NCBI GenBank assembly: GCA_035649575.1
Contig: DASRJH010000050.1
Span: 32,047-96,046, forward strand
From: DASVAL01 sp035649575
GTDB lineage: Bacteria; Planctomycetota; UBA1135; UBA2386
Direction: 5' to 3'
DNA: 64,000 nucleotides
Under the pieces are notes generated by a model. It was not told the DNA's origin, ran no database searches, and was given only the letters and a program-made list of their open reading frames with translations. The number at the start of each line of letters is the position of its first letter. Position 1 is the stretch's first letter. The translations under genes were made by a program, and so were the position numbers. Shown in pieces: positions 33,328-42,741 of this stretch.

Positions 33328-35157
33328 CTACTGCCGGAAGTAGTTGCCGAGGCAGCGCACGTCCGGCACGTCGAGCGTCGCGACGCGGGCCCCCGTCGCC
33401 AGCTCCATGACGTCCACGTTGCCGGTGTCGCCGAGCGCCACGAACAAGAACATCGGCGCGTGCGCCGCCTCGAACCCCGAAGGACCGTTCTTGACCACGC
33501 CCTTCAGGCTGTGCTGCAAGGCGCCCGGCGGCAGCGGCGATGGTCGCCGGTCCGGCAGCGCGCCGCGGTTCTGCAGGTCGTCGAAGCACAGCCCCACGAT
33601 CTGGTTGCCCGTGAACAGGTCGTGCACCGGCGTCGTCGCACTCAGGCCGCCGATTGCGACCGTGCGCTGGAAGCCGAGTTGCCCCCCCTGGCTCACGAGT
33701 TCGTGACGGCTCACCTGGCCGAGCCCGTGCTGGTCGCGGTGCGCGATCCAGAGGGCCGGCGACAGCGACGCCATGTCGAGCTGCAGCTCGGAGGCGCCCG
33801 GAACGGCCGGCGCCGTCGAGGTCGACACGAGGTCGTCGGCACCGGTGCCCGCGCCGTTGGCCGACTCGTACACGAGCACCCGGTCGAAGCGGTCCAACAC
33901 GAACGCGTAGTAGCTGCCGGTGCCGAGGCCGAGCCCGGCCTGTCGCGGGGTCACGGCGATCCGCTGCGGCCGGTGGATGAAGCGGTGAAGCGTGCGCCGG
34001 ACGCTCAGCGTCGAGCCGTCGAGGATCGAGACCGAGCCGCCCTGGAAGTTGGCGACCAGCAGGTCCTCGCCTTCGGGCTGCCAGGCCAGTGCATGTGGTT
34101 GGTTGCCGACGCGCGTCGTCGCCACGACCTGATGGAACGTCGCGCTGCGCGGGTCGGTGTCGACGAACGCGACCTCGTCGCGCGCGCGGCAGGCTACGGC
34201 GAGGAGGCGCAGGTCGGGGGAGATCGCCATCGCCACCGGGTCGGGTAGCGCGATCGTCGCCAGCACCGTGCAGCGGTTGCTGTTGAGCACGACGACGCGC
34301 TGCTGCGCGGGCTGCAGCGCATAGAGGAAGTGGCCGATCTGCTGCCGGACCGTGTACGGGCAGAACGGCGGCGGCGGCGGCGGCATGGGTGGCGGCGGCT
34401 GCGGGCCGACGAACACGCCCGGGTGATTGCTGGCGAACACGCCGAGGAGCGACTGCTGGCTGCTGAACGGGTTGCCCGGCACCAACAGGTTCAGCGAGCT
34501 CGAGATGCACGGCGGCGAGGTCGTCGTCACCTGGCCGGGCACCGGCACCGACGTGGTCGTCGTCGGTTCCTCGCAGTCGATGCCGCGCGCGGGATTGGGC
34601 GACGGCTTGACCAGCCGCGGCGGATTGGGATGCGGCATCGACTCGATGCAGTTGCCGTGCTGCTGGGAACCCGTGCGAGGATTGACGTGGTTGCTGGCCG
34701 CGGCGTGGACGTTGATGTTCTCGTTGTGGAACAGGAGGTCGAGCGGCTGGCCGAGCACCAGCGCGCGGATGCCCGGCATGGTCGCGCCGGCGAGCGCCGT
34801 GGCCCCGGCGTCGTCGCGCACGAGCGTGAGCGCGCCGCCGCTGCCTGCATCGCGCGCGCTGCTGCCCGGTGCCAGCGGGGGGAACACGCCCGGAGGGCCG
34901 ATGTTGGGGTTGAGCGGGAAGCGCGTGAGCGCGAGGTCGCCGGTGCCCTGCCCGAAGCCATTGAGGTCGACGATCGACAGGCCGCCTTCGCGGCCCACGT
35001 AGATGGCTTCCGGGGCGACCGGCGCATTGACGTCCGGGGCCCCGTCGAGAACGGCTCGGGCTGGCTCGGCGGTCGGTCCAGGGTCGCGACTTCGGTCGAG
35101 GCAGGCGCCCAGCGCCAATGTGAGAACGAGTCCGAACAGGTTCCTGCGCGCAATCAT
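33328..35157 (-). CDS. Beta-propeller lipoprotein with FGQGTGDL motif
   Basis: A 609-residue exported lipoprotein. The signal peptide ends in the lipobox LALGAC, with Cys19 as the lipidation site. Soon after comes SIVDLNGFGQGTGDLALTRF. The core of that motif is shared almost exactly with the otherwise unrelated protein at 44670-46115. A Pro-rich stretch (QPPPPMPPPPPP) precedes a YncE-like beta-propeller. Its blades have patterns such as RVVVLNSNRCTVLATIALPDPVA, EVAFVDTDP and SVSILDGSTLSVRRTL. No heme or enzymatic motif is seen. It is likely an outer-surface or periplasmic scaffold. It is convergent with gdhA. Confidence 0.75.
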   Translation of the reverse strand: MIARRNLFGLVLTLALGACLDRSRDPGPTAEPARAVLDGAPDVNAPVAPEAIYVGREGGLSIVDLNGFGQGTGDLALTRFPLNPNIGPPGVFPPLAPGSSARDAGSGGALTLVRDDAGATALAGATMPGIRALVLGQPLDLLFHNENINVHAAASNHVNPRTGSQQHGNCIESMPHPNPPRLVKPSPNPARGIDCEEPTTTTSVPVPGQVTTTSPPCISSSLNLLVPGNPFSSQQSLLGVFASNHPGVFVGPQPPPPMPPPPPPFCPYTVRQQIGHFLYALQPAQQRVVVLNSNRCTVLATIALPDPVAMAISPDLRLLAVACRARDEVAFVDTDPRSATFHQVVATTRVGNQPHALAWQPEGEDLLVANFQGGSVSILDGSTLSVRRTLHRFIHRPQRIAVTPRQAGLGLGTGSYYAFVLDRFDRVLVYESANGAGTGADDLVSTSTAPAVPGASELQLDMASLSPALWIAHRDQHGLGQVSRHELVSQGGQLGFQRTVAIGGLSATTPVHDLFTGNQIVGLCFDDLQNRGALPDRRPSPLPPGALQHSLKGVVKNGPSGFEAAHAPMFLFVALGDTGNVDVMELATGARVATLDVPDVRCLGNYFRQ

Positions 35158-35307
35158 GATCGACCTCCGAGTGGTGGAAGGCCGGGTAGTAGCACGGGCA
35201 GCAAGGCGCGTAACCGGCGGCGCATCCTCTACCGGTTGCTCGCCGACTCGTGCGCGTTGCTCGCGTGGTTCGCGAAGGATGGTGGGGCAGGATCAGGCGA
35301 CCCCGTC

Positions 35308-36525
35308 CTACAGCGGGAACGCGCCTTCGTTGACCGCGCGCCCCTCGAGCGCCATCACCTCGCCGAGCTGTTCCCGGAGCTGCGGCGTCACGTGGGCAAA
35401 GACGTCGGTGACGAGGGTCTCGTCGGCGGGCGGGCCGTTCTTCTCGGCGGCCGCGATGGCCTCGTTGACGGCGAGCGCGATGCGCTGCTTCAAGGCCGCC
35501 TCCTTCGCTTCGTCCCAGAGCTCCCTCGTGCCGAGGTACTTGCGGAAGCGGTCGACCGGGTCCCTCTTCTCCCAGAGCTTCACTTCGGCTTCGTCGCGAT
35601 ACTTCGTCGGGTCGTCGCTCGAGCTGTGGCCGAGGCGCCGATACGTGACCGCCTCGATGAAGGTCGGGCCCTCGCCGGCCCGCGCGCGTTCGACCGCGGC
35701 CTTCGTGACCGCGTAGACGGCCAGCACGTCGTTGCCGTCGACGCGCTCGAACGGCATGCCATAGGCCTCGCCCTTCTGCGCGAGCGTCGCCGAAGCACTC
35801 TGCTTGCCGATCGGCACCGAGATCGCCCATTGGTTGTTCTGGCAGAACAGCACGCACGGGCTCTTGTAGACGGCGGCGAAGTTCATGCCGCAGTGGAAGT
35901 CGTTGGCGCTCGTCGCGCCGTCGCCGAGATACCCGAGCACGACGACGTCGTCGCCGCGGATGCGCGCAGCCATCGCGGCGCCGACCGCGTGCGAGACCTG
36001 CGTGCCGATGACCGAGGACATGCCGTAGTAGTGGCCTTCCTTGAAGGTGTAGTGACACGGCATCTGGCGACCCTTGCAGCGGTCCGCGCTGTTGCCGATG
36101 AGCTGGTTCATCGCTTCGGTCAGCGACAAACCGCGCATCATCGCGGCAGCACCTTCGCGCAGCGCCGGGAAGATCCAGTCGCGCGGCTCGAGCGCCGCGA
36201 CCGAACCGACGGTCGCCGCCTCCTGGCCGAGGATCGGGCCGTAGAAGCCGATGCGGCCCTGGCGTTGCAGCATGAGCATGCGCCGGTCGAACTCGCGCAC
36301 CGTCACCATCTGCTCGTAGAGGAAGAGCAGCCGGTTGTGGGCGAGGCTCGGGTCCTTGCCCTTCACGGTGCCGTCCAGCTCGAGCACGCGCACGAGGTGC
36401 TTTGACGCGGGCTCGGGCGGCGCTCTCCCCGTCCTCTTGCCGGGCACCGGCGCGCTGGCCCTCGCTCTGGTTCTCGCCGCTGCGGCCGGCTTCGTCGACT
36501 TGCCCTTCGCCATCTTGGGAGACAT
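35308..36525 (-). CDS. 2-oxoacid dehydrogenase E1 alpha subunit, copy A
   Basis: A 405-residue thiamine-diphosphate enzyme subunit that decarboxylates a branched-chain 2-oxoacid or pyruvate. The ThDP/Mg motif is LGDGATSANDFHCGMN ending in FCQNNQWAIS. The loop GHSSSDDPTKYRD is the branched-chain type of E1 alpha phospho-loop. A basic, Ala/Lys/Arg-rich extension of about 45 residues precedes the domain and is absent from copy B. Its ATG overlaps the E2 stop by one base (TGATG). As the last gene of the operon it lies three genes after E1 beta, and the first E1 alpha gene is separate. Both copies keep the cofactor site. Confidence 0.9.
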   Translation of the reverse strand: MSPKMAKGKSTKPAAAARTRARASAPVPGKRTGRAPPEPASKHLVRVLELDGTVKGKDPSLAHNRLLFLYEQMVTVREFDRRMLMLQRQGRIGFYGPILGQEAATVGSVAALEPRDWIFPALREGAAAMMRGLSLTEAMNQLIGNSADRCKGRQMPCHYTFKEGHYYGMSSVIGTQVSHAVGAAMAARIRGDDVVVLGYLGDGATSANDFHCGMNFAAVYKSPCVLFCQNNQWAISVPIGKQSASATLAQKGEAYGMPFERVDGNDVLAVYAVTKAAVERARAGEGPTFIEAVTYRRLGHSSSDDPTKYRDEAEVKLWEKRDPVDRFRKYLGTRELWDEAKEAALKQRIALAVNEAIAAAEKNGPPADETLVTDVFAHVTPQLREQLGEVMALEGRAVNEGAFPL

Positions 36526-37877
36526 CAGGTCAGGAACAGGCGCCAGGGTTGCTCGAGGTGTTCCTTGACCACGTTCATCCAGCGCGCGCCGGTCGCGCCG
36601 TCGACGAGGCGGTGGTCGATCGACACCGACAGATACATCTTCTTGCCGACGACGATCTGGCCGTCGCGGATCACGGGCGTGTCCTTGATCGCGTGCACGC
36701 CGAGGATCGCGACCTCGGGGAAGTTGATGATCGGCGTCGCGAACAGGCCGCCGATGTTGCCGGCGTTCGTGATCGTGAACGTGCCACCCGTGAGGTCGTC
36801 GATCGTGACCTTGCCGTCGCGCGTGCGCGCGCTGACGTCCTGGATGTCCTTTGCGAGCTCGGGGATCGTCTTGCGATCGACGTCCTTGACCACGGGAACG
36901 ATGAGGCCGCTGTCGGTGTCGGTCGCGATGCCGAAGTTGTAGTACTTCTTGACCACGAGCTCGTTGGCCGTTTCGTCGAGCGCGCTGTTCATCGTGGGGA
37001 ACACGCGCATCGCCGCGACGATCGCCTTCATGATGAACGGCATGTAGGTCACGTTGATGCCCTGGTCCGCGTACATCTTCTTGACCTCGGTCCGCATCTT
37101 GACGAGGTCCGTGACGTCGATGTCGTCGACGTAGGTGAAGTGCGCCGCGGTGGACTTCGACCGCGTCATCGCCTCGGCGATCTTGCGGCGCAGCCCGCGG
37201 AACGGGATGCGCTCCTCGACACGGCCGGCCGGAGCCGCCGCGACGCTCACGGGCGCATGGCGCGGCGCTGCGGGCGCAGCGATCGCGGCGGGGCGGCTCG
37301 CGACCGCGGGGCCGTTCGCGGCGGCCGCGAGGTCGTCGTTGGTGATGCGGCCGCGCGGCCCCGTGGCGGTCACGGCCGCGAGGTCGATGCCGAGCTCGCG
37401 CGCGCGGCGGCGCGTCGCGGGGGCGGCGAGCACCTTGCCGGGGCTGCTCTGTACGAACGCCTTCGCGGGAGCCATCGCAGCAGGCGAAGTGGCGACCGGC
37501 GCCGGCGCGGGGACCGGTCGCGGCGGTGCGGCCGGCACGATGGTCGGAGCCGCGGGCCTTCCTGGGGGCGGTGCCGCAGGAGTCGCGGGTTTGCTCGCGA
37601 CCGGAGCTGCCGGCGTTGCCGCGGTGCCGCCCGCGGCACCCGCGTCGATGACCGCGATCACGGCGCCGACCGGCACGACGTCGCCCTCCTTGCAGCGCAG
37701 CTCGGCGATCACGCCCGTGAACGGCACCGTGATCGTCACGGTCGCCTTGTCGGTCATGACCTCGACGAACTCGTCCTCCTCCTTCACGGCCTGGCCGGCC
37801 TTGACCTTCCAGCTGACGATCTCGCCCTCGGCGATGCCTTCGCCGATGTCGGGCAGTTTGAATTCCTTGCGCACCAT
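36525..37877 (-). CDS. Dihydrolipoamide acyltransferase (E2)
   Basis: A 450-residue core protein of a 2-oxoacid dehydrogenase complex. The lipoyl domain (1-80) carries the lipoylated K44 in VMTDKATV. An Ala/Pro linker follows, then the peripheral-subunit-binding domain (APATRRRARELGIDL to GRITNDDL, about 145-185), a second Ala/Pro linker and the catalytic domain (about 220-450). The catalytic domain has the active-site SIDHRLVDGATGARW near the C-terminus. There is one lipoyl domain only. The gene sits between E1 beta and E1 alpha A. The lipoyl group would be made by the LipA encoded first in the same operon. Confidence 0.95.
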   Translation of the reverse strand: MVRKEFKLPDIGEGIAEGEIVSWKVKAGQAVKEEDEFVEVMTDKATVTITVPFTGVIAELRCKEGDVVPVGAVIAVIDAGAAGGTAATPAAPVASKPATPAAPPPGRPAAPTIVPAAPPRPVPAPAPVATSPAAMAPAKAFVQSSPGKVLAAPATRRRARELGIDLAAVTATGPRGRITNDDLAAAANGPAVASRPAAIAAPAAPRHAPVSVAAAPAGRVEERIPFRGLRRKIAEAMTRSKSTAAHFTYVDDIDVTDLVKMRTEVKKMYADQGINVTYMPFIMKAIVAAMRVFPTMNSALDETANELVVKKYYNFGIATDTDSGLIVPVVKDVDRKTIPELAKDIQDVSARTRDGKVTIDDLTGGTFTITNAGNIGGLFATPIINFPEVAILGVHAIKDTPVIRDGQIVVGKKMYLSVSIDHRLVDGATGARWMNVVKEHLEQPWRLFLT

Positions 37878-37921
37878 CTGCTGACTCCTCTATGCGTGCC
37901 TGTGGTGAAAGCGCCGCCGGC

Positions 37922-38938
37922 TCACCAGACGAAGGTCTTCTCGATCCCGGCCGCGACGCGTTTCACGTCGGGCATGTAGAGCGCTTCGAGCGTGTAGGGG
38001 AACGGCGTGTCGAAGCCGGCGACGCGGACGACCGGGCCTTCGAGATACTCGATGCACTTCTCGGCGACGATCGCGGACAGCTCGGCGCCGTAGCCGCAGG
38101 TCTTGGGCGCCTCGTAGACGACGACGCAGCGGCCCGTCTTCTTGACCGAGTCGATCACGGCCTGTTCGTCGAGCGGCACGAGTGTGCGCAGGTCGACGAT
38201 CTCGACGCTGCGGCCCGCCTGCTGCGCTTCCTCGGCGGCCTGCTCGCAGACCGGGACCATCGCGCCGTAGCAGAGCAGCGTGACGTCGGTGCCTTCGCGC
38301 GCGATGCGGGCCTTGCCGAGCGGCACGACGTGTTCGCCGAGCGGCACCTCGCCCTTGCCGTGCCGGTAGATGCGTTTTGGCTCGAGGAACATGACCGGGT
38401 CCTCGTCGCGGATCGACGCGATCAGCAGGCCCTTCGCGTCGGCCGGCGTGCTCGGGATCACGACCTTGAGGCCCGGCGTGTGGCAGAAGTAGGCCTCGCT
38501 CGACTGGCTGTGGTAGTGGCCGCCGCGGATGCCGCCGCCGTAGGGCGAACGGATCACGAGCGGACACGTGTACTCGCCGCCGCTGCGGTAGCGCATCTTC
38601 GCGGCTTCGCTGACGATCTGGTCGAAGGCCGAGTAGATGAAGTCGAGGAACTGGATCTCGGCGATCGGGCGCATGCCGTAGACGGCCATGCCGATCGCGG
38701 TGCCGATGATGCCGCACTCGGACAGCGGCGTGTCGAAGCAGCGCTTCTCGCCGAACTCGTCGAACAGGCCCATCGTGGCGCCGAAGACGCCGCCCTTCTT
38801 GCCGACGTCCTCGCCGAACACGACCACGCGGTCGTCGTTGCGCATCTCGGTGCGCATCGCGTCCGTGATCGCTTCGAGCAGCGTCATCACCTTGGCGCCG
38901 GTCTTCGCTTCGCCGGTTTTCATGTGGGTCGCAGTCAT
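37922..38938 (-). CDS. 2-oxoacid dehydrogenase E1 beta subunit
   Basis: A 338-residue partner of E1 alpha. ATG at 38938 begins MTATHMKTGEAKTG, a short extension before the conserved MTLLEAITDAM. Family landmarks are VVVFGEDVGKKGGVFGAT, DTPLSECGIIGTAIGMA, the substrate-loop His motif GGHYHSQSSEAYF and the C-terminal GYGAELSAIVAE. The HSQSSEAYF loop is closest to the branched-chain enzymes. It is the only E1 beta gene of the operon and stands between two E1 alpha genes, so it may have to pair with both products. Confidence 0.95.
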   Translation of the reverse strand: MTATHMKTGEAKTGAKVMTLLEAITDAMRTEMRNDDRVVVFGEDVGKKGGVFGATMGLFDEFGEKRCFDTPLSECGIIGTAIGMAVYGMRPIAEIQFLDFIYSAFDQIVSEAAKMRYRSGGEYTCPLVIRSPYGGGIRGGHYHSQSSEAYFCHTPGLKVVIPSTPADAKGLLIASIRDEDPVMFLEPKRIYRHGKGEVPLGEHVVPLGKARIAREGTDVTLLCYGAMVPVCEQAAEEAQQAGRSVEIVDLRTLVPLDEQAVIDSVKKTGRCVVVYEAPKTCGYGAELSAIVAEKCIEYLEGPVVRVAGFDTPFPYTLEALYMPDVKRVAAGIEKTFVW

Positions 38939-39018
38939 GTTGGTCCGCCTGGGCGGTTCTCGTTTTGATTCGGGTTGTTCGGCGCGTCGCGGGCTACGCG
39001 CATCAGAGCGGCCGTTCG

Positions 39019-40128
39019 TCACAGAGGGAAATGGCCGACGTCGGCGCCGACGCCGCCCTTCGCCATGAGATCGTGGAGCTCCTGCCGCTGCTCGCGCAGC
39101 TGCGGCGTGAGGTTCATGTAGACGTCGTCGAACAGCGTCGCGGGGCCGACGTTCGGCATCGCTTCGGCCGCCGTGACGGCCTCGCCGACCTCGGCCTTCG
39201 CGCCTTCGACGCACTCCCGTTCGAACGCCTCGCTCCAGAGCTTCTTGTGCTCGAGGTACTGCCGGAAGCGCGCGATCGGGTCCTTCTTCTTCCACGCCTC
39301 GAACTCCTTCGCATCGCGGTAGCGCGCGGCGTCGTCGGAGCTGCTGTGCGAAGCGATGCGGTAGGTGACGGTCTCGACGAGCGTCGGGCCCTTCCCGCTG
39401 CGCGCGCGATCGACGGCTTCCTTGCACGCGCGCAGCACCGCGAGCACGTCGTTGCCGTCGACGCGCACACCCGGCATGCCATACGCCGAGGCCTTGATGG
39501 CCATCGACTCGCTGGCCGTCTGCTTGCAGCTCGGCACCGAGATCGCCCAGCCGTTGTTCTCGCAGACGAACACGACGGGCGCCTTGTACACGGCCGCGAA
39601 GTTGAGACCGCAGTGGAAGTCGTTGCTGCTCGTGCCGCCGTCGCCGCAGAACGTCATGAACACCGTGTCGTCGCCGCGGATGCGCGCGGCCATTCCAGCG
39701 CCCGCCGCGTGGCTCAGCTGCGTGCCGATCGGCGAGCTGATCGAGACGAAGTTCGCCTGCCGGAAGCTGTAGTGCACGGGCATCTGCCGGCCCTTGCTCG
39801 TGTCGCCCGAGTTGCCGAACCACTCGGCGACGATCATCTGCATCGGCACCTCGCGCAGCAGCAGGATGCCGGGCTGGCGGTAGGCCGGGAACAGCCAGTC
39901 GCTGTCCTCGAGCGCGTAGGCCGCGCCGATGTGCGAGGCCTCCTGGCCCGTCGACTGCAGGTAGAAGCCGATGCGGCCCTGGCGCTGCAGCGCGAGACCG
40001 CGGTCGTCGAGCGCGCGCGTGCGGACCATGAGCCGGTAGAGCTGCTGCAGCTCGGGGCCCGGCAGGTTCGGGTCCTTGCCCTTGTGGGCCTTGCCATCCT
40101 GATCGAGGATCGTGAGCAGGTCGGTCAT
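39019..40128 (-). CDS. 2-oxoacid dehydrogenase E1 alpha subunit, copy B
   Basis: A 369-residue second E1 alpha. It keeps the ThDP/Mg site (CGDGGTSSNDFHCGLN to VCENNGWAIS) and the loop SHSSSDDAARYRD. Compared with copy A it lacks the basic N-terminal extension and differs in the substrate-side loop after TSKGRQMPVHYSF. Its ATG overlaps the lipA stop by four bases, so it is second in the operon and directly before E1 beta. Having two intact E1 alpha genes for one E1 beta suggests alternative heterotetramers or different oxoacid preferences (inference). Confidence 0.92.
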   Translation of the reverse strand: MTDLLTILDQDGKAHKGKDPNLPGPELQQLYRLMVRTRALDDRGLALQRQGRIGFYLQSTGQEASHIGAAYALEDSDWLFPAYRQPGILLLREVPMQMIVAEWFGNSGDTSKGRQMPVHYSFRQANFVSISSPIGTQLSHAAGAGMAARIRGDDTVFMTFCGDGGTSSNDFHCGLNFAAVYKAPVVFVCENNGWAISVPSCKQTASESMAIKASAYGMPGVRVDGNDVLAVLRACKEAVDRARSGKGPTLVETVTYRIASHSSSDDAARYRDAKEFEAWKKKDPIARFRQYLEHKKLWSEAFERECVEGAKAEVGEAVTAAEAMPNVGPATLFDDVYMNLTPQLREQRQELHDLMAKGGVGADVGHFPL

Positions 40129-41120
40129 GCTGGGTGGGTCTCGTTGCCTTGCACCGGCAGCTCGCCGGCTGAATGCGCGGCTTCGCGGGCCGCTGCCTGT
40201 TCGCGGCGCTGCTTGCTGATGCCCGCGATGAAATACTCGCCGGCCTTGTAGCTGGACCGCACGAGCGGGCCAGCGGCCACGTAGAGGAAGCCCTTGCGCC
40301 GCGCGCGTTGCTCGAGCGCATGAAAGCGCGCCGGCGACACGTGTTCCTTGACCGGCAGGTGCAGCAGGGTGGGCCGCAGATACTGGCCGAACGTGACGAC
40401 GTCGACGTCGTGTTCGCGCAGATCGTCCATCGCCTGCTCGACTTCGCGTTCGCTCTCGCCGAGACCGAGCATGATCGACGACTTCGTGACGATGCCGGCG
40501 CGCAGCTGCTTGGCCGTGCGCAGCGTCTGCAGCGAGCCCTGGTAGCTGCAGCGGTGATCGCGCACGCGCGGCGTGAGGCGTGCTGTGGTCTCGATGTTGT
40601 GCGCGTAGACATCGGGGCCGCTCGCCAGCACCGTCGCGATCTGCTGCTCGGTGGTTGCCGGATCGTCGGCGCGCCAGTCGCCGACCAGCGCTTCGACGAG
40701 CAGGTCCGGGCGGCGTCGTTTGATCGCGGCGATCGTCGCGGCCACGTGGCCCGAGCCGCCGTCGGGCAGGTCGTCGCGGTCGACCATCGTCAACACGACG
40801 TACTTGAGGCCCATGGCGATGCACGCTTCGGCGACCTTGCGCGGCTCGTCGGGATCGACGGGGTTGCCCTGGCTGTGCGTCTTCACCGCGCAGAACCGGC
40901 AGCCGCGCGTGCACGTGTCGCCGAGCACCATGAACGTCGCCGTGCCCGAGGCCCAGCACTCGCCGATGTTCGGGCAGCGCGCTTCCTCGCAGACCGTGTG
41001 CAGGTGGCGTTCGCGCAGGATCTTCTCGAGCGTCGCGACCACCGGCCCGGACGGGATCGGCACCTTGAGCCAGTCCGGCTTCGGACCGGGCGTGATGCGG
41101 CGGGTTGGGGTCGATGACAT
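40125..41120 (-). CDS. lipA: Lipoyl synthase
   Basis: A 331-residue radical SAM enzyme that inserts two sulfurs into the octanoyl group on E2. It has both iron-sulfur clusters. The auxiliary cluster cysteines are C44, C49 and C55 (CEEARCPNIGEC); the radical SAM cysteines are C70, C74 and C77 (CTRGCRFC). The C-terminal RSSYKAG provides the conserved serine ligand. ATG at 41120 was chosen because the usual short N-terminus follows. No lipB is adjacent. Leading the operon of the complex that needs lipoate fits its role. The next gene overlaps by four bases. Confidence 0.97.
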   Translation of the reverse strand: MSSTPTRRITPGPKPDWLKVPIPSGPVVATLEKILRERHLHTVCEEARCPNIGECWASGTATFMVLGDTCTRGCRFCAVKTHSQGNPVDPDEPRKVAEACIAMGLKYVVLTMVDRDDLPDGGSGHVAATIAAIKRRRPDLLVEALVGDWRADDPATTEQQIATVLASGPDVYAHNIETTARLTPRVRDHRCSYQGSLQTLRTAKQLRAGIVTKSSIMLGLGESEREVEQAMDDLREHDVDVVTFGQYLRPTLLHLPVKEHVSPARFHALEQRARRKGFLYVAAGPLVRSSYKAGEYFIAGISKQRREQAAAREAAHSAGELPVQGNETHPA

Positions 41121-41262
41121 GTAGGGGGGATCCGGTCGCGGTGCGAACCCGGAGCGTAGGGACCATGCGAGTGCTTCGCCAATCAGATACCGCGAGGCAC
41201 GCATCGCTGGCGGGCTCAGGTGCTTGGAAGGGTTTGCGCCAGGCCCCGAGCCGGACAGCATC

Positions 41263-42042
41263 CTACCCGCGGCAGACCCGTCGCAGCTGCCGCACGCGGT
41301 CGGGATCGACGGGCTCGTGCACGTTGCCATCGCGCTTGAGCGAGGTGCCGACGATCGCGCCATCGCATCGCGGCCACAGCTCGCTGGCGTTCTGCGGCGT
41401 CAGGCCCGAACCGATCCAGACCGGGAAGCTGCCGACGGCCGCGCGCACGGTGTCGAGCAGAGCCACGTCCACGGGTGCGCCCGTGGCTTTGCCCGTGAGG
41501 ATCAGGCCGTCGGCGCCCGAACGTTGCGCGAGGTCGCGCGCCGCGTCGGCCGGGTCGGGCGCCGCGAGCGGCCGCGCGTGTTTGACCAGGAGGTCGGCGA
41601 GTACGCGCACCTTGCTGCCGAGCTGCTTGCGGTAGGCGAGCACCCGTGCCGCCTCGCCCTCGACGAGGCCCTGGTCCGTCGCATAGACGCCGCACCAGAC
41701 GTTGACGCGGATCCATGAAGCACCGGCCACCGTGGCGGCCGCCATCGCGGCGAGGCCGTCGTTGCGCAGGCAGTTGACCGCGACGGGCAGTCGGGTTTCG
41801 GTGCGCACGAGGTGGGCCACGAGCGCCAACGCCGCCGGCACGTCGGGCGGCACGCGGTCGTCGGGCGTGCCCTTGTGAAACGGCGCGTCGCCGAAGTTCT
41901 CGACCACGACGCCGTCGACTCCGCCATCGCGCAGCGCGCGCGCATCGGCCAGCGACCGTTCGAGCACGGTCGCCATGTCGCGGTGCGAAGGCGCCGACGG
42001 CAAGGCCGGCAGGTGAACGACTCCGAGCAAGGTCTTCGCCAT
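41263..42042 (-). CDS. BtpA/SgcQ-family TIM-barrel protein
   Basis: A 259-residue cytoplasmic protein. It starts MAKTLLGVVHLPALPSAP, the typical BtpA N-terminus. It contains VDGVVVENFGDAPF, SWIRVNVWCGVYATDQGLVEG and GADGLILTGKATG, then VWIGSGLTPQNA and the final DGAIVGTSLKRDG. BtpA is needed for photosystem I accumulation in cyanobacteria, but the family is widespread in non-phototrophs, where its reaction is not established. Nothing here suggests photosynthesis. It lies 142 bp upstream of lipA on the same strand. Confidence 0.88.
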   Translation of the reverse strand: MAKTLLGVVHLPALPSAPSHRDMATVLERSLADARALRDGGVDGVVVENFGDAPFHKGTPDDRVPPDVPAALALVAHLVRTETRLPVAVNCLRNDGLAAMAAATVAGASWIRVNVWCGVYATDQGLVEGEAARVLAYRKQLGSKVRVLADLLVKHARPLAAPDPADAARDLAQRSGADGLILTGKATGAPVDVALLDTVRAAVGSFPVWIGSGLTPQNASELWPRCDGAIVGTSLKRDGNVHEPVDPDRVRQLRRVCRG

Positions 42043-42074
42043 GGATCGATGTTGGTTCGTCGCGGTGGGCGGCG

Positions 42075-42602
42075 TCAAGCGCGCGGCAGGATCGACAGGT
42101 ATTCGCGCCAGGGTCCGACCGCGTCGAGATACTGGAACGCCAGAGTGCGTGCGATCTGTGCGAGGTGGTTCTGGTCGTGCACGACCCACGTCGCGAGCAG
42201 CTGTCCGAGCGTCACGGTTCCGAGTCCAGGATGCCGGCCGCGGGGCGAGTAGTCCGCGCGCTGCAGCGCGAGGTCGCGCAGCACGTCGAGGTTGCGCTGC
42301 CGCAGCGCCGTGAACTCGTCGAGCAGATCCTGCACCGCGCGTCCCCGGCTCCACTGCCGCATCGCGAAGCGGTCGAACGGGTCGAACGCCAGCGACTCGC
42401 CGTGCTCGAGGATCCGCTGCAGCCGCGGCATCCAATCGGTGCGTTCGCCTTCGATCAGGTGGCCGAGCACGTCGTAGGGACTGAAGGTCTCGGCGCCCGT
42501 GTTGGCGTGGAGCCAGACCGGATCGAGGTCGCCCAGCCAGGCGCGCAGGATTGCCGGTGTGCGCACGAGCAGCACCAACGCGCGGTCGAGATCGAAGTCC
42601 AT
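42075..42602 (-). CDS. DinB-family metalloenzyme-like protein
   Basis: A 175-residue four-helix-bundle protein. ATG at 42602 gives MDFDLDRALVLL, the normal beginning. The three metal-binding histidines of the DinB_2 group can be placed in VLGHLIEGER and in WVVHDQNHLAQI. This group includes thiol-dependent transferases and stress proteins. The particular substrate cannot be deduced. It is 32 bp upstream of the BtpA-like gene and may be cotranscribed with it. Confidence 0.82.
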   Translation of the reverse strand: MDFDLDRALVLLVRTPAILRAWLGDLDPVWLHANTGAETFSPYDVLGHLIEGERTDWMPRLQRILEHGESLAFDPFDRFAMRQWSRGRAVQDLLDEFTALRQRNLDVLRDLALQRADYSPRGRHPGLGTVTLGQLLATWVVHDQNHLAQIARTLAFQYLDAVGPWREYLSILPRA

Positions 42603-42741
42603 GCGCCTGGTTGTAACGCAGACCGCCTTGCGCGACTTCTCCCGCGCCGCAGCGATCCCGCGACGCCGGCAACGCGGCGCGCCTTGACGAATCCCTCGCC
42701 GACACTGACCATCCCGGGTCCCTCCCGGGTCAGCAATTGCG

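Noticed and set aside
31664..36058. A 1464-codon minus-strand frame across gdhA, the lipoprotein and E1 alpha
   Set aside because: It overlaps three well-supported genes in other frames and has the composition of shadow translations.
41263..42042. Photosynthesis link from the BtpA family
   Set aside because: The family is widespread in non-phototrophs and no photosynthesis gene is in the window.
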